NCBI RefSeq assembly: GCF_039710355.1
Contig: NZ_JBDKWZ010000033.1
Location: 1-15,822 of the forward strand
Direction: 5' to 3'
DNA length: 15,822 bases
Origin: Rapidithrix thailandica
GTDB lineage: Bacteria > Bacteroidota > Bacteroidia > Cytophagales > Flammeovirgaceae
In this document: positions 15,261 to 15,822 of the stretch, in pieces
How the letters are laid out: each line of letters starts with the position of its first letter
Numbering within the stretch: position 1 is the first letter of the stretch
Notes under the pieces: generated by a model
Databases searched by the model: none
Told to the model about the DNA's origin: nothing
Seen by the model: only the letters and a program-made list of their open reading frames with translations
Translations under genes and position numbers: made by a program

Positions 15261-15390
15261 TTTGTTGGTCAGTTAAATTAAGTGACATAATCAAATTTCC
15301 AACTTCACTTTTAGGATTTTCCAACAAATATTCCTTTAAAGCACTTTGTTTTTCGGTGTAAAATGCCTTTACAAATTCTTCTGTGTTCAT
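15229..15390 (-). pseudogene. N-terminal fragment of the frameshifted SUKH gene
   Basis: The frame from ATG 15390-15388 encodes 53 aa beginning MNTEEFVKAFYTEKQSALKE and ending after LNLTDQQNEKNNGQYTN. It overlaps the main SUKH frame by 32 nt. Seven A residues (minus strand; complement of 15251-15257) lie at the junction. Deleting one A makes the two frames continuous, NLTDQQNEK-IMDSTLTDTF, and yields exactly 288 codons to the stop at 14523. The ATG lies 20 nt from the end of attC-like element B, so the gene starts directly behind the element, as in a cassette. An upstream Met at 15444 is inside the palindrome and is not credible. Causes could be a true mutation, a sequencing error in the homopolymer, or polymerase slippage that restores the frame. 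Confidence 0.6.
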
Positions 15391-15410
15391 TGGTTGGTCA
15401 AATGGTGTAC

Positions 15411-15543
15411 AACGGATGGGTATATGAAATGTTTGGCGTTTCAAAGCGATTTCCTATCAAACCGTTGCTATTTTTATTAAATGTACCGCCCTTAAAATTA
15501 GCACTTTCTGCCAAATATTTTATATACCGTGTTGTACGCTGGC
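15411..15543. repeat. attC-like palindromic element B
   Basis: The ends carry AACGG, 4 nt, GTATA (15411-15424) and TATAC, 2 nt, TGTT, 4 nt, GCTGGC (15523-15543), as in element A. The stem extends slightly outside: GTACAAC (15407-15413) pairs with GTTGTAC (15531-15537); GGTATAT (15419-15425) pairs with ATATACC (15522-15528); and GAAATGTTTGGC (15426-15437) pairs with GCCAAATATTTT (15510-15521) with two G-T wobbles. In total 26 bp with one asymmetric internal loop (5 and 2 nt). The interior shares no obvious sequence with element A; only end motifs and folding are shared. Short open frames across it are by-products of the palindrome. Confidence 0.7.
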
Positions 15544-15604
15544 CTTGATTTTTCTCGATATGTAACTGTATTTCAATCTGTGCGTTGGAGCGGGACGGGC
15601 TTGA

Positions 15605-15662
15605 AGGCTCTTTTGGCATTTTGGGATTGAGCGTAAGCTTTGCGGGAATGCCAAATGTGCCT
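15605..15662. repeat. Third imperfect palindrome
   Basis: TTTGGCATT (15612-15620) is perfectly complementary to AATGCCAAA (15647-15655); outside a 3-by-3 internal loop AGGC (15605-15608) pairs with GCCT (15659-15662). The 26-nt loop region contains AAGCTT. It lacks the end motifs of elements A and B. It lies between element B and the IS630 remnant and may belong to another repeat family or to the insertion boundary. No gene is visible in 15544-15706. Confidence 0.5.
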
Positions 15663-15706
15663 GAGAGCGAAGGGATGCAAAAGGTGTTGGATAATCTACT
15701 GTTATG

Positions 15707-15822
15707 TTAATCATTAAATGACGGATAAAGTCTTTTTAGTTTCACTCTTGATTCCTTGGTGGTAAACTGCCAGTTTATCCGACTTTCTTTGTTGTTGCGG
15801 TCATTTTGCCAAGCATTCACCT
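15707..15822 (-). CDS. IS630-family transposase, C-terminal end only
   Basis: A minus-strand frame enters from the right edge and stops at TAA (15709-15707), giving 38 codons. The product includes VNAWQNDRNNKESRINWQFT followed by TKESRVKLKRLYPSFND and stop. The segment W-x-FTT-x-(E/D)-x-R-x-KL-x-R-LYP is characteristic of the C-terminus of IS630/Tc1-mariner-type DDE transposases as I remember them. The DDE catalytic part would lie beyond 15822. The frame was too short to be obvious, and an inverted repeat CGGATAAA/TTTATCCG (15722-15729/15774-15781) lies within it. The element end and its terminal repeat should lie in 15650-15706, but I cannot mark the boundary from one end alone. A transposase beside a cassette-like region supports recent DNA exchange here. 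Confidence 0.6.
   Translation of the reverse strand, partial: VNAWQNDRNNKESRINWQFTTKESRVKLKRLYPSFND

Noticed and set aside
14381..15543. Classic integron attC sites
   Set aside because: The right ends read GTTACC and GTTGTA, not GTTRRRY, and the left ends are not RYYYAAC; no integrase gene is in the window. Hence attC-like only.
15398..15714. 73- and 64-aa minus-strand open frames between element B and the transposase
   Set aside because: They run through palindromic DNA and resemble no protein; the real transposase end is in another frame at 15707-15822.
1..15822. CRISPR arrays, tRNA or rRNA genes
   Set aside because: No regularly spaced direct repeats and no cloverleaf or rRNA-like stretches were seen on either strand by eye.

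Overview
The window looks like a chromosome segment from a member of the Bacteroidota; I cannot name the genus. Supporting signs are a Bacteroidota-type Hcp (TssD) tube protein, a promoter of the Bacteroidota form TTG-N20-TAnnTTTG in front of a tetR gene, few clear Shine-Dalgarno sites, AT-rich intergenic DNA, and a TetR/TolC/HlyD/ABC-2 efflux operon layout seen often in this phylum.

Layout. (1) 1-2791, minus strand: a possible type VI secretion cargo island. The 440-aa protein has an N-terminal Hcp-like domain, a Pro/Glu-rich linker, and a C-terminal domain with a His-Gly then Cys-His-Ala-Gly arrangement typical of caspase-like (clan CD) cysteine peptidase folds. Its stop overlaps the start of a secreted 286-aa protein, a candidate immunity protein. 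A further secreted protein runs off the left edge. (2) 2792-3197: intergenic DNA with a shared 15-nt motif, a possible coding remnant and a strong 20-bp hairpin. (3) 3198-7505, minus strand: TetR regulator, TolC-like outer membrane channel, HlyD-like lipoprotein adaptor and ABC-2 permease. Two copies of a GAGTGA/TCACTC operator lie before tetR and before tolC. No ATPase gene is visible. (4) 7745-13798, plus strand: two tandem, clearly paralogous proteins of 982 and 957 aa, resembling the DUF6493 group of large alpha-helical proteins of unknown function. Each is followed by a hairpin. (5) 13888-15822, minus strand: a cassette-like region. It holds a 154-aa protein of unknown function, a SUKH (SMI1/KNR4-like) gene split by a homopolymer frameshift, two long imperfect palindromes with matching end motifs flanking that gene in the same orientation, another palindrome, and the 3' end of an IS630-family transposase.

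How the parts relate. Regions 1 and 5 read as accessory, interbacterial-conflict DNA: an Hcp-borne toxin with a putative immunity gene, and an immunity-type SUKH gene that looks like a mobile cassette of about 1 kb. Region 3 is a self-regulated efflux operon: TetR probably represses both itself and the pump through twin operators, and a hairpin separates tetR from the pump genes. Region 4 is a duplicated gene pair with no visible partner. The most unusual signals are the Hcp/caspase-like fusion and the attC-like elements around the SUKH gene.
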